A stretch of DNA of 23,944 bases from assembly GCA_021296435.1 (NCBI GenBank), contig JAGWAK010000007.1:1-23944 (forward strand), written 5' to 3'. The stretch is from Acidimicrobiia bacterium. GTDB taxonomy: Bacteria > Actinomycetota > Acidimicrobiia > Acidimicrobiales > CATQHL01. The notes below the pieces were generated by a model that did not search any database, was not told the DNA's origin, and saw nothing but the letters and a program-made list of their open reading frames with translations. Each line of letters starts with the position of its first letter. Position 1 is the stretch's first letter. Positions 8,068 to 15,227 of this stretch are shown in pieces. Position numbers and translations under genes: made by a program.

Positions 8068-9794
8068 GCAGGGCGGATGGAGCGGGTCACGGCGTCCCGC
8101 ACGGACCTCTCGACGAGCCGGTGCTGCGCCACGTTGGCCTCGGCGTCCACGGGGACCTCGATGACGTGGATTCCGCCGGAGCGCCTGCAGATTCCCAGTG
8201 CCTCGGCCATCGTCTCGGCGTCACCGGCGCGGTGGTGAGCGGCACCGACGCCCGTCACAACTCCCGACAGATCAGCGCCGTGCGGCGTACCGAAGAACTT
8301 CTCGAAGACCGGCTCGGGGATCGCCTCGGCGACCGGGAGGAACGAGAAGATGCCCCCGCCGCCGTTGTTCGGCACGACGATCGTGAGGTCGATCCCCGCT
8401 CGAGCCGCGCCGAGCAGCCCCCCGAGGTCGTGCAGCAGCGCCAGATCGCCCGCCAGCAGCACCACCGGGTCGCCGGCCGCCGCGGCCATCCCGGCGGCAG
8501 CCGACACGACGCCGTCGATGCCGTTGGTGCCCCGATGCGCCACCACCCGCGGCCCTCGCCCGTGAGGCGCCAGGAAAGCGTCCAGATCTCGGACAGGCAT
8601 GCTGTTGGAGGCGTACAGCACGGTGTCGGGCTGGAGTGTCTCGCCGAGCAGCCGCGCCAGTCCCGCCTCCAGCAGCGGCCCGCCCTGCAAAGTCGCCGTG
8701 ATCGTCTGCTGCGCGGTCGACTCGGCCAGACGCCAGGAGTCGACCCAGCCCGTCGCCGACCGATCCGACCCGAGCGCGGCCAGGACCCCCCGGGCCAGAG
8801 CGCCGAGCGGGCTGCGCCAGCGTCCGGCAGGCACCGTCGTGGGCTCCTCCCAGCGGTCCAACGGGTCCACGAGCCAGATCTCCGCTCCCCAGGTCGCCAA
8901 GCCTTCCCGCAGCGCCCGCGCCGCTGAGGGGTGGCCGGACCGGACGAGCACGTCGGGCCTGTGCGCCTTCCAGAACGACCCGGTGCGGGCCAGATGTTGA
9001 CCGGCTGCCACGATTGTGGCGCCCTCAACGTCCCCGGTGCGCAGGCCGGAGGCGGCATCGGCGAGAAGTGGCCAACCGGCGAGTGCCGCCAGTTGCTTTA
9101 CGGCGCCGGCGTCGGCACCGGAGAGATCCGACGGTCCGACCGCCAGCACGCCCCGTTCCCGGTTGCGTACGAGTTCGGCCAGCTGCGCCACCTCGCCGGC
9201 GTCGGCCGCCGGTGGGGGAGGCGACCCCGGCGACTCTCTGCCGGAGGCGCCGCCAACCAGCTGCCCGTCGGGGGGCTCGAGAGGCTCGCGCAGCGGGGCG
9301 TTGAGGTGGATCGGTCCACCGGGCGGACCGAGCGCAGCGCCGACCGCGCGATGCGCCGCGAAGCGGGCGTGGTCGGCGTCCACCTCGCCGGGTACCGGTA
9401 GGTCGGCCGACCAGCGCACGTGCGCGCCGTACAGGCCGATCTGGTCGATCGTCTGGCCGGCACCGCGGTCGCGCAACTCCGGCGGACGGTCGGCGGTCAG
9501 CACCACCAGGGCCACCCCGTCGTAGAACGCCTCGGTCACCGCCGGCAGGTAGTTGGCGGCCGCACTTCCCGAGGTGCAGATCAGGGCGACGCACCGGCGT
9601 TCGGCCTTGGCGAGGCCGAGGGCGAAAAAGCCGCCGGCTCGCTCGTCGAGTTGCACCCAGCAGCGCAGCCGCGGCTCGGCGTGGGCGGACAGCACCAGCG
9701 GTGCCGAGCGCGAACCCGGCGAGCAGACCACATGGCGCACGCCCCGGTTCGCCAACTCCTCGAAGAACGCACCGAAGTACTCGTATGCGGTCAC
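8064..9794 (-). CDS. menD: SEPHCHC synthase (MenD), ThDP-dependent
   Basis: Thiamine-diphosphate enzyme joining isochorismate and 2-oxoglutarate to give SEPHCHC, the first committed step of menaquinone synthesis. 576 residues from GTG 9794, which overlaps the menF stop as GTGA. N-terminal domain: VVCSPGSRSAPLVLSAHA (22-39) and the cofactor-activating Glu51 in QLDERAGGFFALGLA. Then CTSGSAAANYLPAVTEAFYD and TADRPPELRDRGAGQTIDQI, the usual MenD signature. C-terminal domain: NSMPVRDLDAFL, AHRGTNGIDG and the ThDP/Mg motif GDLALLHDLGGL ending at NNGGGGIFSFLP. Length matches the family. The open frame extends to 10001, but that part is antisense-like sequence within menF, and the conserved TAYEYFGAFFEELANRGV start fits 9794. 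Confidence 0.97.
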   Translation of the reverse strand: MTAYEYFGAFFEELANRGVRHVVCSPGSRSAPLVLSAHAEPRLRCWVQLDERAGGFFALGLAKAERRCVALICTSGSAAANYLPAVTEAFYDGVALVVLTADRPPELRDRGAGQTIDQIGLYGAHVRWSADLPVPGEVDADHARFAAHRAVGAALGPPGGPIHLNAPLREPLEPPDGQLVGGASGRESPGSPPPPAADAGEVAQLAELVRNRERGVLAVGPSDLSGADAGAVKQLAALAGWPLLADAASGLRTGDVEGATIVAAGQHLARTGSFWKAHRPDVLVRSGHPSAARALREGLATWGAEIWLVDPLDRWEEPTTVPAGRWRSPLGALARGVLAALGSDRSATGWVDSWRLAESTAQQTITATLQGGPLLEAGLARLLGETLQPDTVLYASNSMPVRDLDAFLAPHGRGPRVVAHRGTNGIDGVVSAAAGMAAAAGDPVVLLAGDLALLHDLGGLLGAARAGIDLTIVVPNNGGGGIFSFLPVAEAIPEPVFEKFFGTPHGADLSGVVTGVGAAHHRAGDAETMAEALGICRRSGGIHVIEVPVDAEANVAQHRLVERSVRDAVTRSIRPA

Positions 9795-11209
9795 TGCTCG
9801 CGCACGCCTCCGAGAGGTGCGTCGTCGGTGACCGCCGGCACCGCGTTCAGTTTCGAGGCGGTCTCGCGCAGCTCCGCGGCGGGATCGGATTCCTCCACCA
9901 CGCCGGAGCCGGCGAAAAGCGATATCTCGTTGGTCTCCGGATCCAGCAGGCCCGAGCGGAGTGCCATGCAGAACTCGCCGTTGCCGGCCAGATCGGTCCA
10001 ACCCACCGGGCCGGCGAACCAGCCGCGGCCCGCCGGCTCGTGGCGGCGGAGGAAGTCCAGCGCGGCCGCCACCGGCTGGCCCGCAACCGCAGGGGTCGGG
10101 TGCAGGGCGCCGGCCAGTTCGAGGATTGCGCCGGGAGCGGTGGCGAAACGCCCCCGCACCGGGGTGCAGAGGTGCTGGATGCCGGGCAGGGCGCGCACGT
10201 ACGGTTCAGACGGATAGGGATCCAGCATGACTCCGGCGCCGGTCATGCCCTCGCGCAGATGCTCGACCACGGCGTCGTGCTCGCGCCGCTCCTTGCGGCT
10301 GGCCAGCATCGCTCCGGCCAGAGCGGCGTCCCGGGTGGGATCGTCGTCACGGGGGCACGATCCGGCCAGGGCATCGGCCTCGGCGATGCCGTCGGCAGTC
10401 TTAACCAGCAACTCGGGAGTGGCTCCCAGCAGGGTCGGGCCCCCGCAGCTCACGGCGTAGCTGGTCGCGGTGGGGTAGCGGGCTGCCAACCGCCGCAGCA
10501 ACTCGACGACGGCCGCGTCGCCCGGCGAACCGGCGAGACGGACCGTGACCTGTCGGCCCGGTACGACCTTCCCGAGCACACCCGCCCGGATCTGCCCCAA
10601 TGCGGCATCGATCGTGGCCACGTAGCCGTCGTCGGCGCCGGCGCTCGGCCCGAGCAGCACCAGCGGGGTTGGCTGCGGAACCGCTCCGGCGGCGGCTCGC
10701 AGCAGTTGGACCGCCCGTTGCGACGCCTCCGCCAGCAGATCCGCAGGTGCCATCACGAGCCAGCGCAACTCCCCCTGCTCGGCGATTCCCAACAACTCCG
10801 GCAGCACGAGCATCCCCGCACCGAACCCCGCCCAGCGGGACTGTTCGCCGCCGGGCTGCGAGTCGAAGGCGAACCCGCCGCACAGGAGTGGGCCCGATGG
10901 ATCGGCGCCGGACCTACCCAACCCGGCGACACCCGGGAGGTCTCGGGAAACCTCCGAGACGAAGCGGGCCGCCTCGCTGAAGCGTCCCCGCTGGCTGGCC
11001 GGCCGCCACTGCAGCGCCGCGCCGATGCCGACGAGCGCCAATCCCCGCTCGGGTTGGACCCAGCAGAAGCGCGTGCTGCGGGCCGGAGCGGCGGCGAAGG
11101 CGGCCAACGGATCCGCGCCCGGGGGTGCCGGCAACTCCTGGCACCGCAGATCACGGGCCGCTGGGCGTCCCCGAGCGTCGAGAGGTGCCTCCCCGGCAGC
11201 GAGGCTCAT
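9791..11209 (-). CDS. menF: Isochorismate synthase (MenF)
   Basis: Chorismate-binding enzyme converting chorismate to isochorismate, feeding MenD. 472 residues from ATG 11209. Conserved blocks in order: FCWVQPERGLALVGIGAAL near the N-terminus; GKVVPGRQVTVRLAG; LLGATPELLVKTADG; ALAGSCPRDDDPTRD; KERREHDAVVEHLREG; LELAGALHPTPAVAGQPVAA; GRGWFAGPVGWTDLAGNGEF; LFAGSGVVEESDPAAELRET. The start is ATG 11209 because GAGG stands eight bases upstream and no in-frame ATG, GTG or TTG lies between it and the TATACT box at 11353-11358. The frame is open further, to 11713, but that would overlap the divergent M23 gene. By sequence alone it could be an EntC/DhbC-type isochorismate synthase; the GTGA overlap with menD settles the role. 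Confidence 0.95.
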   Translation of the reverse strand: MSLAAGEAPLDARGRPAARDLRCQELPAPPGADPLAAFAAAPARSTRFCWVQPERGLALVGIGAALQWRPASQRGRFSEAARFVSEVSRDLPGVAGLGRSGADPSGPLLCGGFAFDSQPGGEQSRWAGFGAGMLVLPELLGIAEQGELRWLVMAPADLLAEASQRAVQLLRAAAGAVPQPTPLVLLGPSAGADDGYVATIDAALGQIRAGVLGKVVPGRQVTVRLAGSPGDAAVVELLRRLAARYPTATSYAVSCGGPTLLGATPELLVKTADGIAEADALAGSCPRDDDPTRDAALAGAMLASRKERREHDAVVEHLREGMTGAGVMLDPYPSEPYVRALPGIQHLCTPVRGRFATAPGAILELAGALHPTPAVAGQPVAAALDFLRRHEPAGRGWFAGPVGWTDLAGNGEFCMALRSGLLDPETNEISLFAGSGVVEESDPAAELRETASKLNAVPAVTDDAPLGGVREQ

Positions 11210-11343
11210 CGGGAGGGCCTCGGTGAGCGGTCCCGAGGGAATCAGCCGCGCCGCGGCCGCGAAATCGCCCGGAATGCGGCCGTGGTGCGACGCCGGCGAG
11301 TTGCCGGGCGCGGGGTTCGGGACGGGTTTTCCACATCGCGCTG

Positions 11344-11358
11344 CACGTTGGGAGTATA
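11344..11358 (-). promoter_or_regulatory. TATACT -10 box upstream of menF
   Basis: On the minus strand TATACT (11358 to 11353) is followed by six bases and a GTG at 11346. It is the best -10 match between menF and the divergent M23 gene. It would give menF a leader of about 137 bases. The GTG at 11346 is not in the menF frame but opens a 34-codon frame ending at 11242. Confidence 0.45.
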
Positions 11359-11452
11359 CGAGTGGGACACCGGGGGACCGTCCGGTTTCCGGCCCGCTGC
11401 GTGGCGACCGGACGGGCGCCGCGACGGGGACCTGCGCGCCGGATTGGCTTGC

Positions 11453-11469
11453 TACGCTGCCGCGAGGTG
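11453..11469 (+). promoter_or_regulatory. TANNNT -10 box directly before the M23 gene GTG start
   Basis: TACGCT at 11453-11458, eight bases, then GTG at 11467. The spacing is identical to the boxes at 2073 and 3945, and no Shine-Dalgarno is needed. It supports choosing GTG 11467 over the earlier in-frame codon at 11362. Confidence 0.5.
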
Positions 11470-12657
11470 CGATCGTCAGGGCGAGGACGGAACAGCCGGA
11501 CGGCGCGGTGGTCGATTGTCTTCCTTGTTTGCCTGCTGGGGACACTGCCCGCTGCGTCGCCGAGCGTTGCTCAGGAGACGATCGCCGAGGCGCGGGCCGA
11601 ACTTGAGCGGGTGGAGGAGGAGAAGCTGGCCCTGCAGGCCCGGATCGACGTGCTGGCCGCCGAGGACGTGGACGTGTTCCGGGCGCTGCAGGCGGCAGAG
11701 GAACTGGTGGCACGCCAGGTGGCGCAGGTCGAGGCGGCCGAGCAGGAGCTCCGGGCGCAGATCGCCGTTCAGCGCCAGAACGAGGCGGCCATCGCGTGGG
11801 CTCAGTTGGACATCGCCGACGTGCGCCGGGATGCTGAAGCGGTCATCGTCGAGGTGTACCTGCAGGCGGGCAGCGAGCGGACCGCCACCCTGCTGGCTTC
11901 GGACGATCTGACGCACGGGCTGCGCCGCTTGGCGCTGCTGGAGGCCGTGCACGGCCACGCCGGTGATCTGATCGAGGACATCCGCCTGGCCGAGGATCGC
12001 TACGACGCGGCGCTGGCCGAGGCCGCCGCCTCGGTTGCCGAGGTGGAGCGGCTGCAGGTGGTCCTGGAGGACGACCTGGCAGTGCTGGAGGAGCGACGCG
12101 CCGACCAGGCCGCCATCAAGGCCGAGCTGGACAAGCGCCGGCGGGCCTTGGAGTCCGAGTTCGCCGCCTGGGACCGGGAAGCCTCCGAACTCGAGAGCTT
12201 CATCCAGGTGGAGGAGTACCGCCAGAAGGCCGAGGCGTGGGTGCAGGCCCAGGAGGAGGCGGCGGGCGCCGCGGCCGGATTCCTCTGGCCGACGGCCGGA
12301 GTGGTGAGTTCGGGCTACGGCAACCGCCTGCACCCGATCCTGGGTGTCTACCGGCTGCACGCCGGGATCGACCTGGGGACCGCGCACGGGCAGCCGGTCT
12401 ACGCCTCGCGGGCCGGGGTGGTCATCACCGCCGGTCCCTGGGGCGGCTACGGGAACGCCGTGGTGCTCGACCACGGCAACGGGCTCTCCTCGGTGTATGC
12501 CCATCTCTCGCAGGTGACCGTGCGCCCGGGCGATCTGGTCGTCGGCCTCGAGCAGGTTGGCAACATCGGCTCGACCGGGCTCTCGACCGGACCGCACCTG
12601 CATTTCGAGATTCGCCGCAACGGCACGGCCGTGGACCCGCTGGGATTCCTGCCGTGA
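11467..12657 (+). CDS. Secreted coiled-coil M23 (LytM-type) peptidoglycan peptidase
   Basis: Exported zinc endopeptidase or murein-hydrolase-activator-like protein of the cell envelope. 396 residues from GTG 11467. Residues 1-37 are a signal peptide (basic start, hydrophobic IVFLVCLLGTL, likely cut after SVAQ or nearby). Residues about 38-260 are a long Glu/Ala/Leu/Arg-rich coiled coil. The catalytic domain starts at FLWPTAGVVSSGYGNR (272 on). The metal and catalytic residues are intact: HAGID (His298, Asp302), VYAH (His346) and HLHFE (His377 and His379). The layout resembles EnvC/NlpD or mycobacterial RipA-associated M23 proteins; with a complete site it is probably an active hydrolase. The stop overlaps the GTG of the nicotinate phosphoribosyltransferase gene (GTGA), so the two are co-translated although functionally unrelated. 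Confidence 0.92.
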   Translation: MRSSGRGRNSRTARWSIVFLVCLLGTLPAASPSVAQETIAEARAELERVEEEKLALQARIDVLAAEDVDVFRALQAAEELVARQVAQVEAAEQELRAQIAVQRQNEAAIAWAQLDIADVRRDAEAVIVEVYLQAGSERTATLLASDDLTHGLRRLALLEAVHGHAGDLIEDIRLAEDRYDAALAEAAASVAEVERLQVVLEDDLAVLEERRADQAAIKAELDKRRRALESEFAAWDREASELESFIQVEEYRQKAEAWVQAQEEAAGAAAGFLWPTAGVVSSGYGNRLHPILGVYRLHAGIDLGTAHGQPVYASRAGVVITAGPWGGYGNAVVLDHGNGLSSVYAHLSQVTVRPGDLVVGLEQVGNIGSTGLSTGPHLHFEIRRNGTAVDPLGFLP

Positions 12658-13964
12658 CCGCGCCGTCCGGGTCGGTGGCGCTGCTGACCGACCAGTACGA
12701 GTTGACGATGATCGACGCCGCGCTGCGCTCGGAGGTGACCGACCTGCCTGCCACCTTCGAGGTGTTCTGCCGCCGCCTGCCGCCGGGACGCCGCTACGGG
12801 GTCGTGGCCGGCACCGGTCGCCTGCTGGCGGCCCTGGGGGACTTCCGCTTCGGTCCGGACGAGCTGGAATTCCTGCGCCAGGGTGGCATCGTCTCCCCGG
12901 AGGGTCTGGCGCGCCTGGCGGACTTCTCCTTCGCCGGGGACATCTGCGGGTATCGCGAGGGCGAGTTCTACATTCCGGGCTCGCCGATCCTGACCGTGAG
13001 CGGCAGCTTCGCCGAGACCGTCGTGCTGGAGACCTTGGTGCTGTCGATCCTCAACCACGACTCCGCCATCGCCGCCGCGGCGGCGCGGATGCGGGCTGCG
13101 GCCGGAGACCGGATGCTGCTGGAGGGGGGTAGCCGGCGCACCCACGAGGAGGCGGCCCCGGCGGCGGCCCGCGCCGCCTACGTGTGCGGCTTCGACGCCA
13201 CGTCCAACCTGGAGGCCGGACGCCGTTTCGGCGTGCCCACCGGCGGCACGATCGGGCACGCCTTCATCCTGGCGCACGCCGACGAGCGCGCCGCCATGGC
13301 AGCCCAAGCGGACATCCTGGGTTCCGGCAGCACCTATCTGGTGGATACCTACGACGTCGCCGAGGGCGTTCGGCGGGCGGTGGAGGTGGCCGGGGCCGGT
13401 ATGGGCGCGTTGCGCATCGACTCGGGTGACCTGGCGGCCTCGGCGACGGCGGTGCGCCGCCAGCTCGACGAACTCGGCGCGCACCGGACACGCATCATCC
13501 TGTCGGGTGACCTGGACGAGCACGACATCGCCGAGCTGGCCGCGGTGCCCGCTGACGGGTACCTCGTGGGCACCGAGCTGGTGGCCGGCGCCGGTGCGCC
13601 GACCGCGGGTCTGGTCTACAAGCTCGTGGAGATCGACGGGCGACCGGTGCGCAAGCGATCCCTGGCCAAGTCTTGGCGACCAGGTCGCAAGCGCGCCTTC
13701 CGCCTTCTCGACGATGCGGGGTCGGCGACCGCGGAATTGCTGCTGCCACCGGGTGCGCCGGTGCCGCCGGGCGCGCTGGCGCTGCAGACAGATCTGGTGA
13801 GCGGTGGCCGGATCATCCCCGCTGAGGACACCGATCCCGCTCGGACCGTCGCGAACGCCCGCGCCTATCATCGCGAGGCGCTCACCCGGCTGCGTTCGGA
13901 TGCACTCGACCTGAGCCCCGGTGAGCCATGGCTGCCCATCGAGCCTGCACTGGAGGACGTGTGA
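12654..13964 (+). CDS. pncB: Nicotinate phosphoribosyltransferase
   Basis: Cytoplasmic enzyme of the Preiss-Handler NAD pathway: nicotinate plus PRPP (with ATP) to nicotinate mononucleotide. 436 residues from GTG 12654, overlapping the M23 stop. Family motifs: LLTDQYELTMIDAAL at the start, TFEVFCRRLPPGRRYGV, then GSRRTHEEAA with the phosphorylatable His164, GFDATSNLEAGRRFGVPTGG (substrate site), LVDTYDVAEGVRRA, LRIDSGDLA and the phosphate-binding region GTELVAGAGAPTAGLVYKLV followed by RPVRKRS. The length fits the family of roughly 430-450 residues. The open frame upstream (from 12237) lies inside the M23 gene in another frame and is not used. It is followed by the nicotinamidase gene through another GTGA overlap. 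Confidence 0.96.
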   Translation: MTAPSGSVALLTDQYELTMIDAALRSEVTDLPATFEVFCRRLPPGRRYGVVAGTGRLLAALGDFRFGPDELEFLRQGGIVSPEGLARLADFSFAGDICGYREGEFYIPGSPILTVSGSFAETVVLETLVLSILNHDSAIAAAAARMRAAAGDRMLLEGGSRRTHEEAAPAAARAAYVCGFDATSNLEAGRRFGVPTGGTIGHAFILAHADERAAMAAQADILGSGSTYLVDTYDVAEGVRRAVEVAGAGMGALRIDSGDLAASATAVRRQLDELGAHRTRIILSGDLDEHDIAELAAVPADGYLVGTELVAGAGAPTAGLVYKLVEIDGRPVRKRSLAKSWRPGRKRAFRLLDDAGSATAELLLPPGAPVPPGALALQTDLVSGGRIIPAEDTDPARTVANARAYHREALTRLRSDALDLSPGEPWLPIEPALEDV

Positions 13965-14566
13965 AGCAGGTCGGCGACACCGAGCGAACCGAGCGCCGCG
14001 CTCTGGTGATCGTCGACGTGCAGAACGACTTCTGTGACGTCGTCGGCTCCTCGCTGCCCGTGGCCGGGGGAGCCGCCCTGGCGGGGCGCATCAGCGATTA
14101 CATGCGCCGATCGGCCGGTCTGTACGAAGCGGTGGTGGCCACCCGGGACTGGCACATCGATCCCGGCGACCACTTCTCCTCCGAGCCCGACTACGCGGGG
14201 ACTTGGCCCCCGCACTGCCGTGCCGGCACCAGCGGCGCCGAGTTGCACCCGGATCTGGAGACCGAGCCGCTGGCGGAGATCTTCTCCAAGGGCCAATTCT
14301 CGGCGAGCTACACCTCCTTCGACGGTGTCGCCGGTGACGGGGCCGCGCTGGAGGAATGGCTGCGGTCCCGCCGGCTGGAGGCGCTCGACATCGTGGGGAT
14401 CGCCACCGATTACTGCGTGCGCGCCACGGTGCTGGACGCCGCCCGGCTGGGATTCTCTACCCGGGTGCTGGCGGACCTCTGCGTGGGCGTGGCGCCCGAG
14501 AGCACCGAAGCGGCGCTGGAGGAGATGGCTGCTGTGGCCGAGGTGGTGCTTCAGCCGGCGAACTGA
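13961..14566 (+). CDS. pncA: Nicotinamidase, isochorismatase superfamily
   Basis: Hydrolyses nicotinamide to nicotinate, the substrate of the enzyme encoded just upstream; together they form the salvage branch of NAD synthesis. 201 residues from GTG 13961. GGAGG stands four bases before the start, and GTGA overlaps the pncB stop. Catalytic triad: Asp19 in LVIVDVQNDF, Lys110 in FSKGQFSASY and Cys152 in GIATDYCVRATV. The metal site is Asp63, His65 and His71 in TRDWHIDPGDHF. Together these separate a nicotinamidase from other isochorismatase-like hydrolases, and the neighbouring pncB confirms it. An in-frame ATG at 13928 would add 11 residues that overlap pncB and are not family-like. Confidence 0.95.
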   Translation: MKQVGDTERTERRALVIVDVQNDFCDVVGSSLPVAGGAALAGRISDYMRRSAGLYEAVVATRDWHIDPGDHFSSEPDYAGTWPPHCRAGTSGAELHPDLETEPLAEIFSKGQFSASYTSFDGVAGDGAALEEWLRSRRLEALDIVGIATDYCVRATVLDAARLGFSTRVLADLCVGVAPESTEAALEEMAAVAEVVLQPAN

Positions 14567-14592
14567 GGCCCGGCGCGCCGGCTCCGCGGCCT
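14566..14592. terminator. Possible bidirectional terminator between convergent genes
   Basis: The 24 bases between the pncA stop and the convergent stop at 14591 hold a perfect 12-base palindrome, CCGGCGCGCCGG (14570-14581). AGGCC/GGCCT arms (14566-14570 and 14588-14592) flank it, the left arm sharing one base with the palindrome. There is no T-tract, so termination activity is only inferred from position and symmetry. Confidence 0.3.
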
Positions 14593-15199
14593 AGCGAATG
14601 GCCCGGGCCGCCGCGCGGAAGGACAGCAGTTCGGTGAGGCCGGTGAGCGTCTCGGCCAGCGCGGTCACCGGGTCCTCCTGGCGTGGCGTCTCGGCGGCGT
14701 TGCGCAGGCGGATCTCCTTGACCGAGAACCGTAGACGGTGCTCAACCATGCTCATGAGCAGCGTCGGGTGGTTGCTGCCGGGCGGAACGTGGGCGATGAT
14801 CTCCAGCAGCGCCTCGGCGTCGTAGAGCCGCACCGGCGACCCCATGTCGTAGCGCCAGGTCCCGAATGCCAAGCCGGCCAGCGGGCGCAGTGCCCGCCCG
14901 GCGAGAGCGCGCCGATCCCCGATCACGACTCGAGCCCCACTCTCGTAGGTGTCCAGTAGGCGGGTCACGTCGCTGTAGCCCAGCCGCACCTCACCACCGA
15001 TCAGGAGCACCAGGTCGGGACCGGTCACGAGCGCCAGCGTGCAGGCCTTGTGGGCATCGAAGTTCCGCCCGCTCGGTGGTGCCAGGATCGTGTGCTCGCG
15101 GGCGAGCCTGGCGAGCGTTTCCTGGAGCATTGAGGCGTCCCCGGCGGAGGGACGCATCAGCACCGCCGTGACGTTGCGGCGGGCCGGGGGAGAACTCAC
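14591..15199 (-). CDS. Degenerate glycosyltransferase-family-2-like protein
   Basis: 202 residues from GTG 15199. It resembles dolichol-phosphate-mannose-synthase-like GT-A proteins: an AHKACTLALVTGPDLVLLIG stretch where GT2 enzymes have A-x-G-D-x-V-x-x-x-D, then VTRLLDTYESGARVVIGDRR, and RLYDAEALLEII near where GT2 enzymes have a G-x-R-x-x-x loop. However, the nucleotide-binding DDxS segment and the DxD metal motif are absent (IGGE stands at the DxD position). I infer either a non-catalytic relative or a family I do not recognise. There is no signal peptide or membrane segment. It has its own -10 box and sits 28 bases after the membrane-protein gene at 15228-16190, so the two may be transcribed together. 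Its function is not assignable from sequence. Confidence 0.65.
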   Translation of the reverse strand: MSSPPARRNVTAVLMRPSAGDASMLQETLARLAREHTILAPPSGRNFDAHKACTLALVTGPDLVLLIGGEVRLGYSDVTRLLDTYESGARVVIGDRRALAGRALRPLAGLAFGTWRYDMGSPVRLYDAEALLEIIAHVPPGSNHPTLLMSMVEHRLRFSVKEIRLRNAAETPRQEDPVTALAETLTGLTELLSFRAAARAIR

Positions 15200-15213
15200 G
15201 TGCAGCGACGCTA
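15197..15213 (-). promoter_or_regulatory. TANNNT -10 box directly before a GTG start (leaderless)
   Basis: On the minus strand TAGCGT (15213 to 15208), eight bases, then GTG at 15199. The hexamer is identical to the one before the lipoprotein gene at 2087 and the spacing is the same. It fills most of the 28-base gap to the upstream gene. Confidence 0.5.
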
Positions 15214-15227
15214 GCGGTTCGGGTGGC

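Noticed and set aside
11210..11713. N-terminal extension of menF (a 640-codon frame)
   Set aside because: It would overlap the divergent M23 gene and its promoter. The extension is Pro/Ser/Arg-rich and there is a good ribosome site before ATG 11209.
12447..13871. 474-codon open frame on the minus strand opposite pncB
   Set aside because: It is antisense to a clear nicotinate phosphoribosyltransferase gene, matches no family and is His/Gly/Arg-rich, as expected when GC-rich third positions are read on the other strand.
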